Below, piece by piece: positions 1 through 8,441 of a stretch of 41,683 nt of DNA (positions within the stretch are counted from its first letter, which is position 1; every line of letters begins with the position of its first letter). The DNA is from CAYWPG01 sp964460035. GTDB taxonomy: Bacteria > Pseudomonadota > Gammaproteobacteria > Nitrococcales > AK92. The position numbers and the translations under genes were made by a program. The notes beneath the pieces are model-generated. The model was given only the letters and a program-made list of their open reading frames with translations, was not told where the DNA came from and searched no databases. Location of the stretch: positions 1-41,683 of the forward strand of contig CAYWPG010000035.1 in assembly GCA_964460035.1 (NCBI GenBank), given 5' to 3'.

Positions 1-117
1 CGCTCCGACCGGGCTGCCTCCTTTGTAAAGCAACGCACCGGCTTGTACCTCAGACTCCCTTGACGCGGGGCATAGAATCTCCCACCGGGCGCCACATCCA
101 GAAGCGGGGTGTCAGCC

Positions 118-158
118 TTTGTGGGGGCGCCCCCTGGGCGCGAATCCCCTTCCGCCAC
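118..158. repeat. REP-like G+C-rich palindromic repeat, copy 1
   Basis: An interrupted palindrome lies in the non-coding leader of the first gene. The inner arms are GCGCCC (127-132) and GGGCGC (136-141), and an outer GTGG/CCAC pair (121-124, 155-158) closes it. The same layout, with the same core followed by a C/T-rich stretch and CCAC, recurs at 2581-2618. It resembles the short intergenic REP-type repeats of high-G+C gammaproteobacteria. The function is unknown. The remainder of 1-483 shows no gene that I recognise. Confidence 0.5.
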
Positions 159-483
159 AGCGCAGCGTGTAGTCTGACCGTGTGGCCTTTGCCATCCTCC
201 GCTCGTCGTTAGAGCGGTCCTCCCCAACAGCGTTCTTGAAGTAGGTGACGGTCTGGTTCCTCGCAGCAGCGAGGACTTTGGAAGCGTGCCGGAACATCTC
301 GCCATGATTGTGTTTTTCTAGCTGAAAACATGGCCGCTCGTCCCAATTGTCTTGTGCGTACATGGGATAGCTGCGTCGCAACATAAGGTGCGTGCGCCGC
401 CTGAAGAAGAAGAGACTTTGCCCGCTCAGCGGGCACAAGGAGCACCGGCACAGGAAGTGGATACGCAGAATTTGCTCAAGACC

Positions 484-2421
484 ATGCCGCGTAGCATCAA
501 GCGCAGTCTGATGATGCTGACGGATACCACACTGTTACCGCTGGCCTTATGGGCGGCGTTCGTTCTCCGGCTGGGCGACTTCACCCCCCCCGTGCAGAAG
601 TTCTGGTGGTTGTTCGTGCTGTCGCCGGCCATGAGCCTGCCGGTATTCGCAGCGTTGGGCTTCTACCGAACGATAGTGCGTCATATGGGGCCGCAGGCGG
701 TATTCGCTTTGCTCAAGGGCGTAAGTATCTCGGCCTTGCTGCTCTCGGCTATTGTTATTCTGATGGGGCTGTACGGTTTCCCGCGTTCCGTGCTGCCGTT
801 GTACTGGATGCTGGCCCTGTTGGGCGTGGGCGGCAGTCGCTTCCTGGTGCGAGCGTACCTGCAGTCTCGCCGCCACAAGCTTGCGGCCCGCAAGCCTGTG
901 ATCATCTACGGCGCCGGGGCGGCCGGCGCGCAGCTTGCGGAGGTGCTGCGGGGCGGCCAGGACTTCGACCCGGTGGCGATGATCGACGATGATCGCAGCT
1001 TGCACGGCAGTGTCGTGGGCGGCATCGAGGTATATCCGCCGGAGCGGCTCGGCGAACTGGTGGCCGAGTACAATGCCGACAGCGTCTTGCTAGCGCTGCC
1101 TAGCGCGTCCCGGCAGCGCCGCCAGGAGATCCTGCGGCGTCTGGAGTGCTATCCGCTGCACGTGAAGACCATTCCCGAGCTCAACGATCTGGTTGCTGGA
1201 AAGGCCAAGCTGGACGATCTGCGCGAGGTCGATATCGAAGATCTGCTCGGCCGGGATCCGGTCGCTCCGGATCCGGCGCTCATGGCCGAGTGCATTCAAC
1301 ATAAGACAGTCATGGTCACCGGCGCGGGAGGGTCCATAGGCAGCGAGTTGTGCAGGCAAATCGCGAAGTGCGGTCCGCGGCGACTCGTCCTGTTCGAGGT
1401 TGGCGAGTTCCCGCTCTACCGCATCGAGCGAGAGCTGCGGGAGACCCTGGAGCGCAGCGGCGGCGATTGTCAGTTGGTGCCGCTACTAGGCACGGTTACC
1501 GACCGCGAGCGGCTGCGTACGATCATGCAGGTTTATGCGGTCGATACCGTGTATCATGCGGCTGCTTATAAGCACGTGCCTATCGTCGAGCACAACGTGA
1601 TTGAGGGCGTGCATAACAATACCCTTGGCACATACTATGCTGCCCTGGCTGCACAACAAAGCGGGGTGCGCCACTTCGTACTCGTTTCTACCGACAAGGC
1701 CGTGCGCCCCACCAATGTAATGGGCGCGACCAAGCGCCTGGCGGAGATGGTGCTGCAGGCCATGGCGTCCGAGCCCGGTCCGACGCGCTTCTCCATGGTG
1801 CGTTTTGGCAACGTGCTGGGCTCTTCGGGGTCGGTGGTGCCGCTGTTTCGCGAGCAGATCCGCAAGGGCGGGCCGGTGACGGTCACGCACCCGGAGATCA
1901 CCCGCTACTTTATGACCATTCCAGAGGCGGCGGCGCTGGTGATTCAGGCCGGAGCGATGGCCGAAGGGGGCGATGTGTTCGTGCTGGATATGGGCGAGCC
2001 GGTGCGCATCGTGGATCTGGCACGGAAGATGGTGCATCTGATGGGACGTACGGTGCGCGATGAGCGCAATCCGGGCGGGGACATAGAAATCCGCTTCACC
2101 GGCTTGCGGCCGGGCGAGAAGCTCTACGAGGAGCTGCTGATCGGCGGGAACGTCGCAGGCACCCAGCATCCGAGCATTTATCGTGCCCACGACTGGGCTC
2201 CGAGCTGGTGGCAGATGGCCGAGCTGATCGGCCAGATTGAAGCCGCCGTCGCTGCGTCCAATGTGGGGCGCATTCGGGGGCTGCTGTTGGAAGCGGTGCA
2301 AGGCTATGCGCCCCAGGGCGAGGTGCCTGATTTGGTATGGAAACAGTACATGAGTATGCAGCTCGCTAGTGGGGGCGACACCGACAAGGTGGCGCGCCTG
2401 GTGCCTCGGAGGAGAGAGTAG
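484..2421 (+). CDS. Membrane-anchored nucleotide-sugar dehydratase/epimerase (PglF/WbpM/CapD family), paralog A
   Basis: The protein has 645 residues from the ATG at 484. About four hydrophobic segments (residues 10-125) precede a CoA-binding-like Rossmann domain with an IYGAGAAG motif near 140. The catalytic SDR domain follows, with nucleotide-binding GAGGSIGS at about 280, TDKA at about 403-406, and MGATK at 413-417. In the SDR triad the usual YxxxK is MxxxK, as is typical of the full-length PglF/WbpM group of UDP-GlcNAc 4,6-dehydratases, so it probably makes a UDP-4-keto-6-deoxy sugar in surface polysaccharide synthesis. The exact substrate cannot be read from sequence. An in-frame TTG at 352 would add 44 low-complexity residues without any family similarity that I can see, and I reject it, although the ribosome site before 484 is weak. 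A 347-bp part (1685-2031) is identical to paralog B at 5989-6335. Confidence 0.9.
   Translation: MPRSIKRSLMMLTDTTLLPLALWAAFVLRLGDFTPPVQKFWWLFVLSPAMSLPVFAALGFYRTIVRHMGPQAVFALLKGVSISALLLSAIVILMGLYGFPRSVLPLYWMLALLGVGGSRFLVRAYLQSRRHKLAARKPVIIYGAGAAGAQLAEVLRGGQDFDPVAMIDDDRSLHGSVVGGIEVYPPERLGELVAEYNADSVLLALPSASRQRRQEILRRLECYPLHVKTIPELNDLVAGKAKLDDLREVDIEDLLGRDPVAPDPALMAECIQHKTVMVTGAGGSIGSELCRQIAKCGPRRLVLFEVGEFPLYRIERELRETLERSGGDCQLVPLLGTVTDRERLRTIMQVYAVDTVYHAAAYKHVPIVEHNVIEGVHNNTLGTYYAALAAQQSGVRHFVLVSTDKAVRPTNVMGATKRLAEMVLQAMASEPGPTRFSMVRFGNVLGSSGSVVPLFREQIRKGGPVTVTHPEITRYFMTIPEAAALVIQAGAMAEGGDVFVLDMGEPVRIVDLARKMVHLMGRTVRDERNPGGDIEIRFTGLRPGEKLYEELLIGGNVAGTQHPSIYRAHDWAPSWWQMAELIGQIEAAVAASNVGRIRGLLLEAVQGYAPQGEVPDLVWKQYMSMQLASGGDTDKVARLVPRRRE
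1685..2031 (+). repeat. Identical 347-bp tract shared with 5989-6335 (copy A)
   Basis: Every base from 1685 to 2031 matches 5989-6335 at a constant offset of 4304. The tract encodes the catalytic core, from the codon before STDKA to the LARKM segment. Immediately outside it the two genes diverge at once: position 1684 is G versus A, 2032 is G versus A, and beyond these there are many silent and replacement differences. Coding constraint cannot explain identity at third codon positions, so a recent recombination event such as gene conversion, or an assembly artefact, is implied. Confidence 0.97.
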
Positions 2422-2844
2422 CAGCGGTTGGAGGCGCTGCTTCGTATAATGGGATACCTCCGGGTGGCCGGCAGTCAGGGAAGTGTCCCCTGTGCGCGAA
2501 GGCTTTTCCCGGGGGTGGTGGTGGGGTGAGGAGTCGCGGCCAAGGGGGGGCGCCCCCACGGACCGGAGGGCGCCAGTTTCTGTAGAGCGCCCCCTGGGCG
2601 CAAAGGCCTTTCTGCCACGTGACCATTTCTGTGGACACTGGCTATGCCCAAGCGATGTAACCCTAAGTAGAGCTGTTTTCCCGCGCGCATTACGGTTTAC
2701 ACTAACGCGCGGGCGCTCGAGTTCGCCGGCTGCCCTATATCAGCTTGCGGCCTATGTTCCGTAAGTTCCGAGAAAGGCAATGTAAGGGAAACATAAGCGG
2801 ATCTTGTTACGATTCGCGCCGCTGTCCTTTTGTGGTGAGAACAC
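2422..2844. other. Intergenic region with no gene recognised
   Basis: This 423-base stretch lies between paralog A and galU. Its first half is G-rich and holds two REP-like units. Its second half (about 2640-2840) is less G+C-rich and probably holds the galU promoter, but no convincing -35/-10 pair could be assigned. The short frames inside it have no recognisable protein features. Confidence 0.6.
2483..2618. repeat. REP-like repeat pair, copies 2 and 3
   Basis: Two related units occur here. The first (2483-2510) contains CCCCTGTGCGCGAAGGCTTT and matches the unit at 10577-10607. The second (2581-2618) has the palindromic core GCGCCCCCTGGGCGC followed by a C/T-rich stretch and CCAC, nearly the same as the element at 118-158. 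Being repeated only in gaps between genes, they look like REP/BIME-type elements that could act as transcript-end hairpins for the upstream gene. Confidence 0.5.
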
Positions 2845-3747
2845 ATGTCCAAGATACGTAAAGCTGTTTTTCCTGTTGCCGGTTTGGGTACTCGTTTCTT
2901 GCCCGCAACTAAAGCGAATCCGAAAGAAATGCTTCCGGTCGTCGACAAGCCCTTGATTCAGTATGCTGTCGATGAGGCGGTCGCTGCTGGTATAGAGACG
3001 CTTATCTTCATTACCGGGCGTACCAAGCGCGCGATCGCCGACCATTTCGATCGAGCGCCGGAATTAGAGATGGAACTGCGCGCACGGGGCAAGGAAGATA
3101 TGCTCCGCTCGGTGTATGAAACCGTTCCTGAGCAAGTGGAGTGCGTGTTCATCCGCCAGGGCGAGGCACTGGGCCTTGGGCATGCTGTGTATTGCGCGCG
3201 CAGCGTAGTGGGCGATGAGCCCTTTGCCGTTCTGCTGGCGGACGACCTCATCGCCAGCGAGGGGAAGGGCGTGTTGGCCGACATGGTGGCGGTGGCCGAG
3301 CAACATTCCGCCTCGGTCCTAGGCATCGAACGCGTGCCGCCAGAGGACACGCACCGCTACGGTGTCATCAGTCCGTCGGCGTCATCGGGCCAGCTGCACG
3401 ACGTGCAGGCTATCGTCGAAAAACCGGCGCCGGGTACAGCGCCTTCCAACCTAGCCGTGGTCGGACGCTATATACTCTCGCCGCGCATCTTCGATCTGAT
3501 TGCTCAAACGGGGCGCGGTGCGGGCGGCGAGATCCAGTTGACCGACGCCATCGCCAAATTGTTGGCGGAAGAGCGGGTGCTGGGTTATGAGTTCGATGGC
3601 CGGCGGTACGATTGCGGCAGCAAGCTAGGTTATCTTGAGGCCCAGATGGCCTATGGGCTGCAGCATCCGGAGCTAGGACCGAGTTTCCGCAAGAAGCTGC
3701 TGGCGCTTGCTGCGAAGTTGGAGCAGACCCCGCTCGAAACCGTCTGA
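2845..3747 (+). CDS. galU: UTP-glucose-1-phosphate uridylyltransferase
   Basis: This 300-residue cytoplasmic enzyme makes UDP-glucose from UTP and glucose-1-phosphate. The nucleotidyltransferase signature GLGTRFLPATKANPKEML lies at residues 13-30, followed by PVVDKPLIQY. The family pieces VLLADD, IVEKPAPG and GEIQLTDAI follow in the usual order, and the length is normal for bacterial GalU. The ATG at 2845 gives the standard N-terminus MSKIRKAVFPVAG, with GGTGAGA a few bases upstream. The product feeds Ugd (9136-10512), so together they supply UDP-glucuronate. The gene sits alone between two paralogous dehydratase genes, so recombination between those would delete or duplicate it. The 22 bases after the stop lead into two strong hairpins. 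Confidence 0.97.
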   Translation: MSKIRKAVFPVAGLGTRFLPATKANPKEMLPVVDKPLIQYAVDEAVAAGIETLIFITGRTKRAIADHFDRAPELEMELRARGKEDMLRSVYETVPEQVECVFIRQGEALGLGHAVYCARSVVGDEPFAVLLADDLIASEGKGVLADMVAVAEQHSASVLGIERVPPEDTHRYGVISPSASSGQLHDVQAIVEKPAPGTAPSNLAVVGRYILSPRIFDLIAQTGRGAGGEIQLTDAIAKLLAEERVLGYEFDGRRYDCGSKLGYLEAQMAYGLQHPELGPSFRKKLLALAAKLEQTPLETV

Positions 3748-4751
3748 TCCGTCGCGCGTGGCTTGTGCCGCGACGCCAGGGGTTGCGTCGCGGCCCCGAG
3801 CAGCCGGGACAGTCGCTATCCCGGCGCAGCGTGCACCGCTGCACCGTCCCTGGCTGTGCTTCGCGTGGCCCCGGAAGCCCTGCTCCTTCCACCGTCTGCT
3901 CGTAAATATGTTGCGCCCCCAAGTCGTTGTGCCGGTAGCATGCCGATCTCGCCCATAATGGACCGCTCTCGTGGTCGGTGTGTGGTAACCGTCATTGCTG
4001 TGACGAGCCCACGGCGGCCTTTCTAACTTAGCCCTCTTTTCACCGCTCCTAGGAGCGCCAGCGTTCCGTGCGCCGCCTGAGGGCGAGCGTTGTTCGCCTG
4101 GGCACTCGCAAGCCCGCTCTTTACGTTGGCCGATGCCAGAGCGCAGGCCCTGAGGCAGGTGTTCGGCCGGATATCTAGGAGCGCGTTGGCACCTTGCCGC
4201 TTGCACGCGATCTGTCCGACCCCCCGGCCGCTGGTGGCACTTGTGGAGTCATTCTTGCAGTACTGAGCGGTATGGCCTCGCAGGCTTGGCGGTACTGCCT
4301 GATGCGATAAATGGCGCGGTGGCGGATGCGAGGGTCACCGCGATCGCCCGGGCAGGCGGAGTTGTAGGTGAGGCGGCCTTTGCTACGGTGTCGCAGGGCG
4401 TTTGGCGGTGAAGAGCTTTTCAGTAATTCTCGGGCAGCGCCGCTTGTAAATGGCTAATGCTGACTGCTGTTTCGGTCGCAAGTTTTTTTTCGAACCGATA
4501 TTCCGGAAAGAGCACTCTGGCTTTGACTCTAATTGACTTCGCTGTCATGCGGAGAACGAAAGCTGCGGTTAAGTAAGCGCCGCAAATCACTTCTGCTAAA
4601 CTTCTTAACTTTGGTTATGACCATTCACGGGGCTTGCTGCTGGCTGCTACTGAGTGCATGGGGTCGGATGGCCTGCTGGGGGGGCCGGCGTGGACGCGTT
4701 AACGAGACTCCTACAGGCGAGCGTAAAACAGCCAGAAATTCGGCCGAGTCA
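3748..4751. other. One-kilobase intergenic region without a recognised gene
   Basis: No frame here shows known protein motifs. The first 80 bases hold two perfect hairpins (listed separately). A 14-base palindrome CGCTCCTAGGAGCG is at 4044-4057, and CTAGGAGCGC recurs at 4176-4185. From about 4440 to 4625 the sequence becomes clearly more A+T-rich, with a run of eight T at 4482-4489, and probably carries the promoter and leader of paralog B. An in-frame TTG at 4533 opens the frame early, but the peptide it would add looks non-coding. Confidence 0.6.
3767..3825. terminator. Tandem hairpins just after galU
   Basis: There are two perfect inverted repeats in a row. GCCGCGACGC (3767-3776) pairs with GCGTCGCGGC (3785-3794) across an 8-base loop, and GCCGGGA (3803-3809) pairs with TCCCGGC (3819-3825). 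They begin about 20 bases after the galU stop. No T run follows, so they may be Rho-independent-like stops, RNA-stabilising 3' ends or REP elements. Confidence 0.4.
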
Positions 4752-6704
4752 ATGAGTATGCGTAAACGGCTTCGGTTGTCCTTAGTTTCCTTGCCGCGTC
4801 CCGCTAAGCGTTTTGTGCTGATGGCTAACGACGCAGTGCTGTTGCCACTCGCGCTCTGGTCTGCGTTTGCACTACGCCTTGGACAGTTTGCGCCTGACGT
4901 TCGCCCATTCTGGTGGATGTTCTTATTGGTGCCGGCGCTGGCTTTGCCCCTGTTCGCCATGCAGGGCTTGTATCGCCCGCTGATACGGTATCTTGGCGCT
5001 TCGGCCGTAGCGTCGGTAGTTACCGCGGTGGTGTTGTCGGCGTTTGCGCTAGCCACCGTAGTGCTCTTGGTCAGTCCTATAGGCTTCCCGCGCTCGGTGC
5101 TGATCCTTTACGGGATGCTTGCAGTCATCATGATCGGCGGAAGTCGATTTCTGGCGCGAACCATTCTACGCAGCCCGCGGCGGCGACGCGGCTACGAACC
5201 GGTGTTGATATACGGCGCCGGTGCCGCGGGCGCGCAACTGGTCAGTGCATTGAAGGCAGGCCGCCAATACGAGCCGGTTGGCATCATCGATGATGACCGG
5301 GCGCTGTGGGGCAGGACGCTTCTCGGGCTCGAGATTTATAGTCCTGACGATCTAGAGGCGCTGATCGCCTCTCAGGATATAAAGCAGGTGCTGCTGGCTA
5401 TACCCTCCGCCAACCGTCGCATGCGCCAGGCCGTTCTTCGCCGCCTGGAGAACTATCCCGTGCACGTCAAGACCATTCCGAGCATGATGGACATTGTCGC
5501 GGGCAAGGCGCGGCCGGACGAAATCCGCGAGGTTGAGTTGGAAGATCTGCTAGGCAGAGATCCCGTTGCGCCGTCTCAGGAGTTGATGGAGGCGTGTGTC
5601 CACGGCAAGAACGTGCTGGTTACCGGGGCAGGGGGATCGATAGGCAGCGAGCTATGTCGCCAGATCATCGCGCTCGGACCCCGTTGCCTGGTCCTGTTCG
5701 AGCGCAGCGAGTATGCCTTGTATGAGATCGAGCGCGAGTTGCAGGCAACGCTAGATGCCGGGCAAAGCAGGACACAGCTGGTCGGACTGTTGGGGTCGGT
5801 GACGAACCGAAACCGCCTGGATGAGGTGATGCAAACCTTCTCCATTCACACGGTTTATCATGCGGCGGCATACAAGCATGTGCCGATCGTGGAAGCCAAT
5901 CTGGTGGAGGGGGTTACCAATAACGTCCTCGGGACGTGGTACGCGGCGGAGGCAGCCCGCACCGCGGGTGTCGAGAACTTCGTGCTGATTTCTACCGACA
6001 AGGCCGTGCGCCCCACCAATGTAATGGGCGCGACCAAGCGCCTGGCGGAGATGGTGCTGCAGGCCATGGCGTCCGAGCCCGGTCCGACGCGCTTCTCCAT
6101 GGTGCGTTTTGGCAACGTGCTGGGCTCTTCGGGGTCGGTGGTGCCGCTGTTTCGCGAGCAGATCCGCAAGGGCGGGCCGGTGACGGTCACGCACCCGGAG
6201 ATCACCCGCTACTTTATGACCATTCCAGAGGCGGCGGCGCTGGTGATTCAGGCCGGAGCGATGGCCGAAGGGGGCGATGTGTTCGTGCTGGATATGGGCG
6301 AGCCGGTGCGCATCGTGGATCTGGCACGGAAGATGATCCGCTTGATGGGGTTTACCGTACGGGACGAACAGAATCCCAACGGAGATATAGAAATTCAGTT
6401 TACGGGGCTGCGCCCGGGCGAAAAGCTCTATGAGGAGCTACTGCTTGGAGAAAACGTCACCGGAACCCGCCATCCAAAGATTTCGCGAGCCGAAGAGGCC
6501 ATGCTGCCTTGGCCGCGGATAAAGACCTATCTGGATCAGATCGTAGCCGCCACGCGGCAGATGGACCGGCTCACGCTCTATAGCTTGCTGGTCAGCACCG
6601 TCCAAGGTTACAAGAAGTCTACTCATCTTCCCGATGCTGTATGGCAGCGAATTCCCGCCGCGGCGGTTGCGCTGCCTTCATTGGAGCAAGGGCTCCAGAG
6701 CTGA
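4752..6704 (+). CDS. Membrane-anchored nucleotide-sugar dehydratase/epimerase (PglF/WbpM/CapD family), paralog B
   Basis: The protein has 650 residues from the ATG at 4752 (a second ATG lies at 4758). It has the same architecture as the product of 484-2421: N-terminal hydrophobic helices (PLALWSAFALRLG and following), a Rossmann domain with IYGAGAAGAQL, then the SDR domain with GAGGSIGS near residue 292, STDKA, and MGATK at 425-429. The MxxxK in place of YxxxK marks the WbpM/PglF group. It probably performs 4,6-dehydration of a UDP-N-acetylhexosamine at the inner membrane during glycan assembly. The catalytic core (5989-6335) is base-identical to paralog A while the flanks are diverged. The TTG at 4533 would add 73 residues lacking family character, and the A+T-rich stretch there looks like a promoter. 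Whether A and B have different substrates is unknown. Confidence 0.9.
   Translation: MSMRKRLRLSLVSLPRPAKRFVLMANDAVLLPLALWSAFALRLGQFAPDVRPFWWMFLLVPALALPLFAMQGLYRPLIRYLGASAVASVVTAVVLSAFALATVVLLVSPIGFPRSVLILYGMLAVIMIGGSRFLARTILRSPRRRRGYEPVLIYGAGAAGAQLVSALKAGRQYEPVGIIDDDRALWGRTLLGLEIYSPDDLEALIASQDIKQVLLAIPSANRRMRQAVLRRLENYPVHVKTIPSMMDIVAGKARPDEIREVELEDLLGRDPVAPSQELMEACVHGKNVLVTGAGGSIGSELCRQIIALGPRCLVLFERSEYALYEIERELQATLDAGQSRTQLVGLLGSVTNRNRLDEVMQTFSIHTVYHAAAYKHVPIVEANLVEGVTNNVLGTWYAAEAARTAGVENFVLISTDKAVRPTNVMGATKRLAEMVLQAMASEPGPTRFSMVRFGNVLGSSGSVVPLFREQIRKGGPVTVTHPEITRYFMTIPEAAALVIQAGAMAEGGDVFVLDMGEPVRIVDLARKMIRLMGFTVRDEQNPNGDIEIQFTGLRPGEKLYEELLLGENVTGTRHPKISRAEEAMLPWPRIKTYLDQIVAATRQMDRLTLYSLLVSTVQGYKKSTHLPDAVWQRIPAAAVALPSLEQGLQS
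5989..6335 (+). repeat. Identical 347-bp tract shared with 1685-2031 (copy B)
   Basis: This is the partner of the tract at 1685-2031, in the same orientation 4304 bases downstream. The identity is exact and ends abruptly on both sides. Confidence 0.97.
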
Positions 6705-6974
6705 CGGTCGCCTTCCAGTCCAGCGCTTTAGAGAAGGCCGTTGGCTTTAGCGATGTCCCGGTCTATTGTGTGGACCTGCCGTCGGCTTGATGTTGATAGT
6801 GCTCGCACCCGTGCGGTGCGGCGTCTCGAAGTCATGGCAGCAAGGTGTACCGCGTGCCCCGGTGCAACGCCAGTCTCAGGGGTGTTGCCGTTTCGGTACA
6901 ATTGCAGGGGTATTGGGACGAACCGATCAGCACTGCTGCAAGTAACGCTATATTACGCTCGGAAGGACCGCTGA

Positions 6975-8333
6975 ATGAGCCAGACGCTAACTTGTTTCAA
7001 GGCCTACGACATTCGTGGCCGGCTTCCCGATGAACTCAATGAAGACATCGCCTGGCGTATTGGCCGGGCTTATGCGGATTATTTGCGACCGCGCAAAGTC
7101 GTGGTTGGGTATGATATTAGGCTCTCCAGTCCGGCCATTAGCGAGGCAGTGATCCAGGGGTTGCTGGAAGGTGGCGCGGACGTTTACGAAATTGGACAAT
7201 GCGGGACCGAAGAGGTTTACTTCGCGACTTTCGATAACAAAATGGATGGCGGGATAATGGTGACCGCCAGTCACAATCCCAAGGATTACAACGGAATGAA
7301 GCTGGTGCGCGAGGAGTCCAAGCCGATCAGCGGCGATACGGGCTTGCTCGACATCAAGACACTTGCCGAAGAGAACGAATTCCCCAAGGTCGCGGTGCCG
7401 GGCAGGCGCTTTGCGCTCGATCATACCGGGCGCTATGTGGAACATCTGCTTGGATATGTGGATCGTAGTCAGCTAAAGCCCTTGAAGATCGTTGTGAATG
7501 CCGGCAACGGCGGCGCGGGGCGCGTGATCGATCTGCTGGAGCCGCACTTGCCGTTCGAGTTCGTCAAGGTCCACCATGAGCCCGACGGCAATTTCCCCAA
7601 CGGCGTGCCCAACCCGCTGCTGGAGGAGAATCGGGCTGCCACCGCGGACGCTGTGCGTGCACACGGTGCGGACCTGGGGCTGGCATGGGATGGCGATTTC
7701 GACCGCTGCTTCTTCTTCGACGAGCGCGGGGAGTTCGTCGAAGGGTATTACATCGTCGGGCTGCTCGCCGAAGCCTGCTTGCGCAAGCAACCGGGCCAGA
7801 AAATCGTGCACGACCCGCGGCTGACCTGGAATACTATTGATTTGTGTCAGCAGCTCGGCGGTATTGCCGTGCAGAGCAAGACAGGGCACGCGTTTATCAA
7901 GGAGCGCATGCGCAAGGAAGACGCCGCCTACGGCGGCGAGATGAGCGCTCACCATTACTTCCGCGATTTCGCCTATTGCGACAGCGGCATGATTCCCTGG
8001 CTATTGGTGGTGGAGCTGGTATGCCGCAGCGGGCGGCCTTTGTCTGCCCTGCTCAATGAGCGCATGAGCAAGTTCCCAGCCAGCGGAGAGATCAATCGCA
8101 AGCTGCGAGATGCCGCGGCGACCTTGAAAGCCGCTGAGGAGCGGTATGGCGTCGGCGCCAAGTCTATCGACCATACTGATGGGCTGAGCATCGAGTTCGA
8201 GGACTGGCGTTTTAACTTGCGAGCCTCGAACACCGAGCCGGTGGTGCGGCTGAACGTAGAAGCGCGTGGCGATGCGCAGCTGATGCGGGCCAAGACCGAG
8301 GAGTTGCTACGATTCTTGGACACGCAGGCGTAA
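6975..8333 (+). CDS. manB: Phosphomannomutase/phosphoglucomutase (ManB/CpsG/AlgC type)
   Basis: This 452-residue alpha-D-phosphohexomutase interconverts mannose-6-phosphate and mannose-1-phosphate, the step before ManC. The four signatures of the superfamily are present: the phosphoserine loop TASHNP at 97-102 (Ser99), metal-binding DGDFDR at 239-244, the sugar loop GEMSAHHYF at 321-329, and the phosphate loop RASNTEP at 416-422. GEMSAHHYF and the overall length fit the CpsG/ManB group. Some members of the superfamily (AlgC) also act on glucose, so a dual role supplying GalU is possible. The ATG at 6975 has a strong GGAAGGA site at 6961-6967. With galU, ugd and manC this completes the route from hexose-6-phosphate to nucleotide sugars. 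The 270-base gap before it holds no recognised feature. Confidence 0.92.
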   Translation: MSQTLTCFKAYDIRGRLPDELNEDIAWRIGRAYADYLRPRKVVVGYDIRLSSPAISEAVIQGLLEGGADVYEIGQCGTEEVYFATFDNKMDGGIMVTASHNPKDYNGMKLVREESKPISGDTGLLDIKTLAEENEFPKVAVPGRRFALDHTGRYVEHLLGYVDRSQLKPLKIVVNAGNGGAGRVIDLLEPHLPFEFVKVHHEPDGNFPNGVPNPLLEENRAATADAVRAHGADLGLAWDGDFDRCFFFDERGEFVEGYYIVGLLAEACLRKQPGQKIVHDPRLTWNTIDLCQQLGGIAVQSKTGHAFIKERMRKEDAAYGGEMSAHHYFRDFAYCDSGMIPWLLVVELVCRSGRPLSALLNERMSKFPASGEINRKLRDAAATLKAAEERYGVGAKSIDHTDGLSIEFEDWRFNLRASNTEPVVRLNVEARGDAQLMRAKTEELLRFLDTQA

Positions 8334-8441
8334 CAGCTTAGCGGGCAGGCGTTAACCTGGCCGGTTACCCCGAACGCCCGCCCCGAAGTTGTTATAACGG
8401 ACTGTCTCCGTGAGGGTGGCGGCGTTCCGATGGGGGGCTGT

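Noticed and set aside
352..483. TTG-initiated N-terminal extension of paralog A
   Set aside because: The added 44 residues are low-complexity, paralog B has no matching extension, and the membrane region starts well after the ATG at 484.
4463..4489. Possible terminator before the run of eight T
   Set aside because: The only stem is five pairs with a wobble (GACTG/CGGTC), and three bases separate it from the T run. That is too weak to call, and no gene ends nearby on that strand.
4533..4751. TTG-initiated N-terminal extension of paralog B
   Set aside because: The extension lies in A+T-rich promoter-like sequence and has no counterpart in paralog A.
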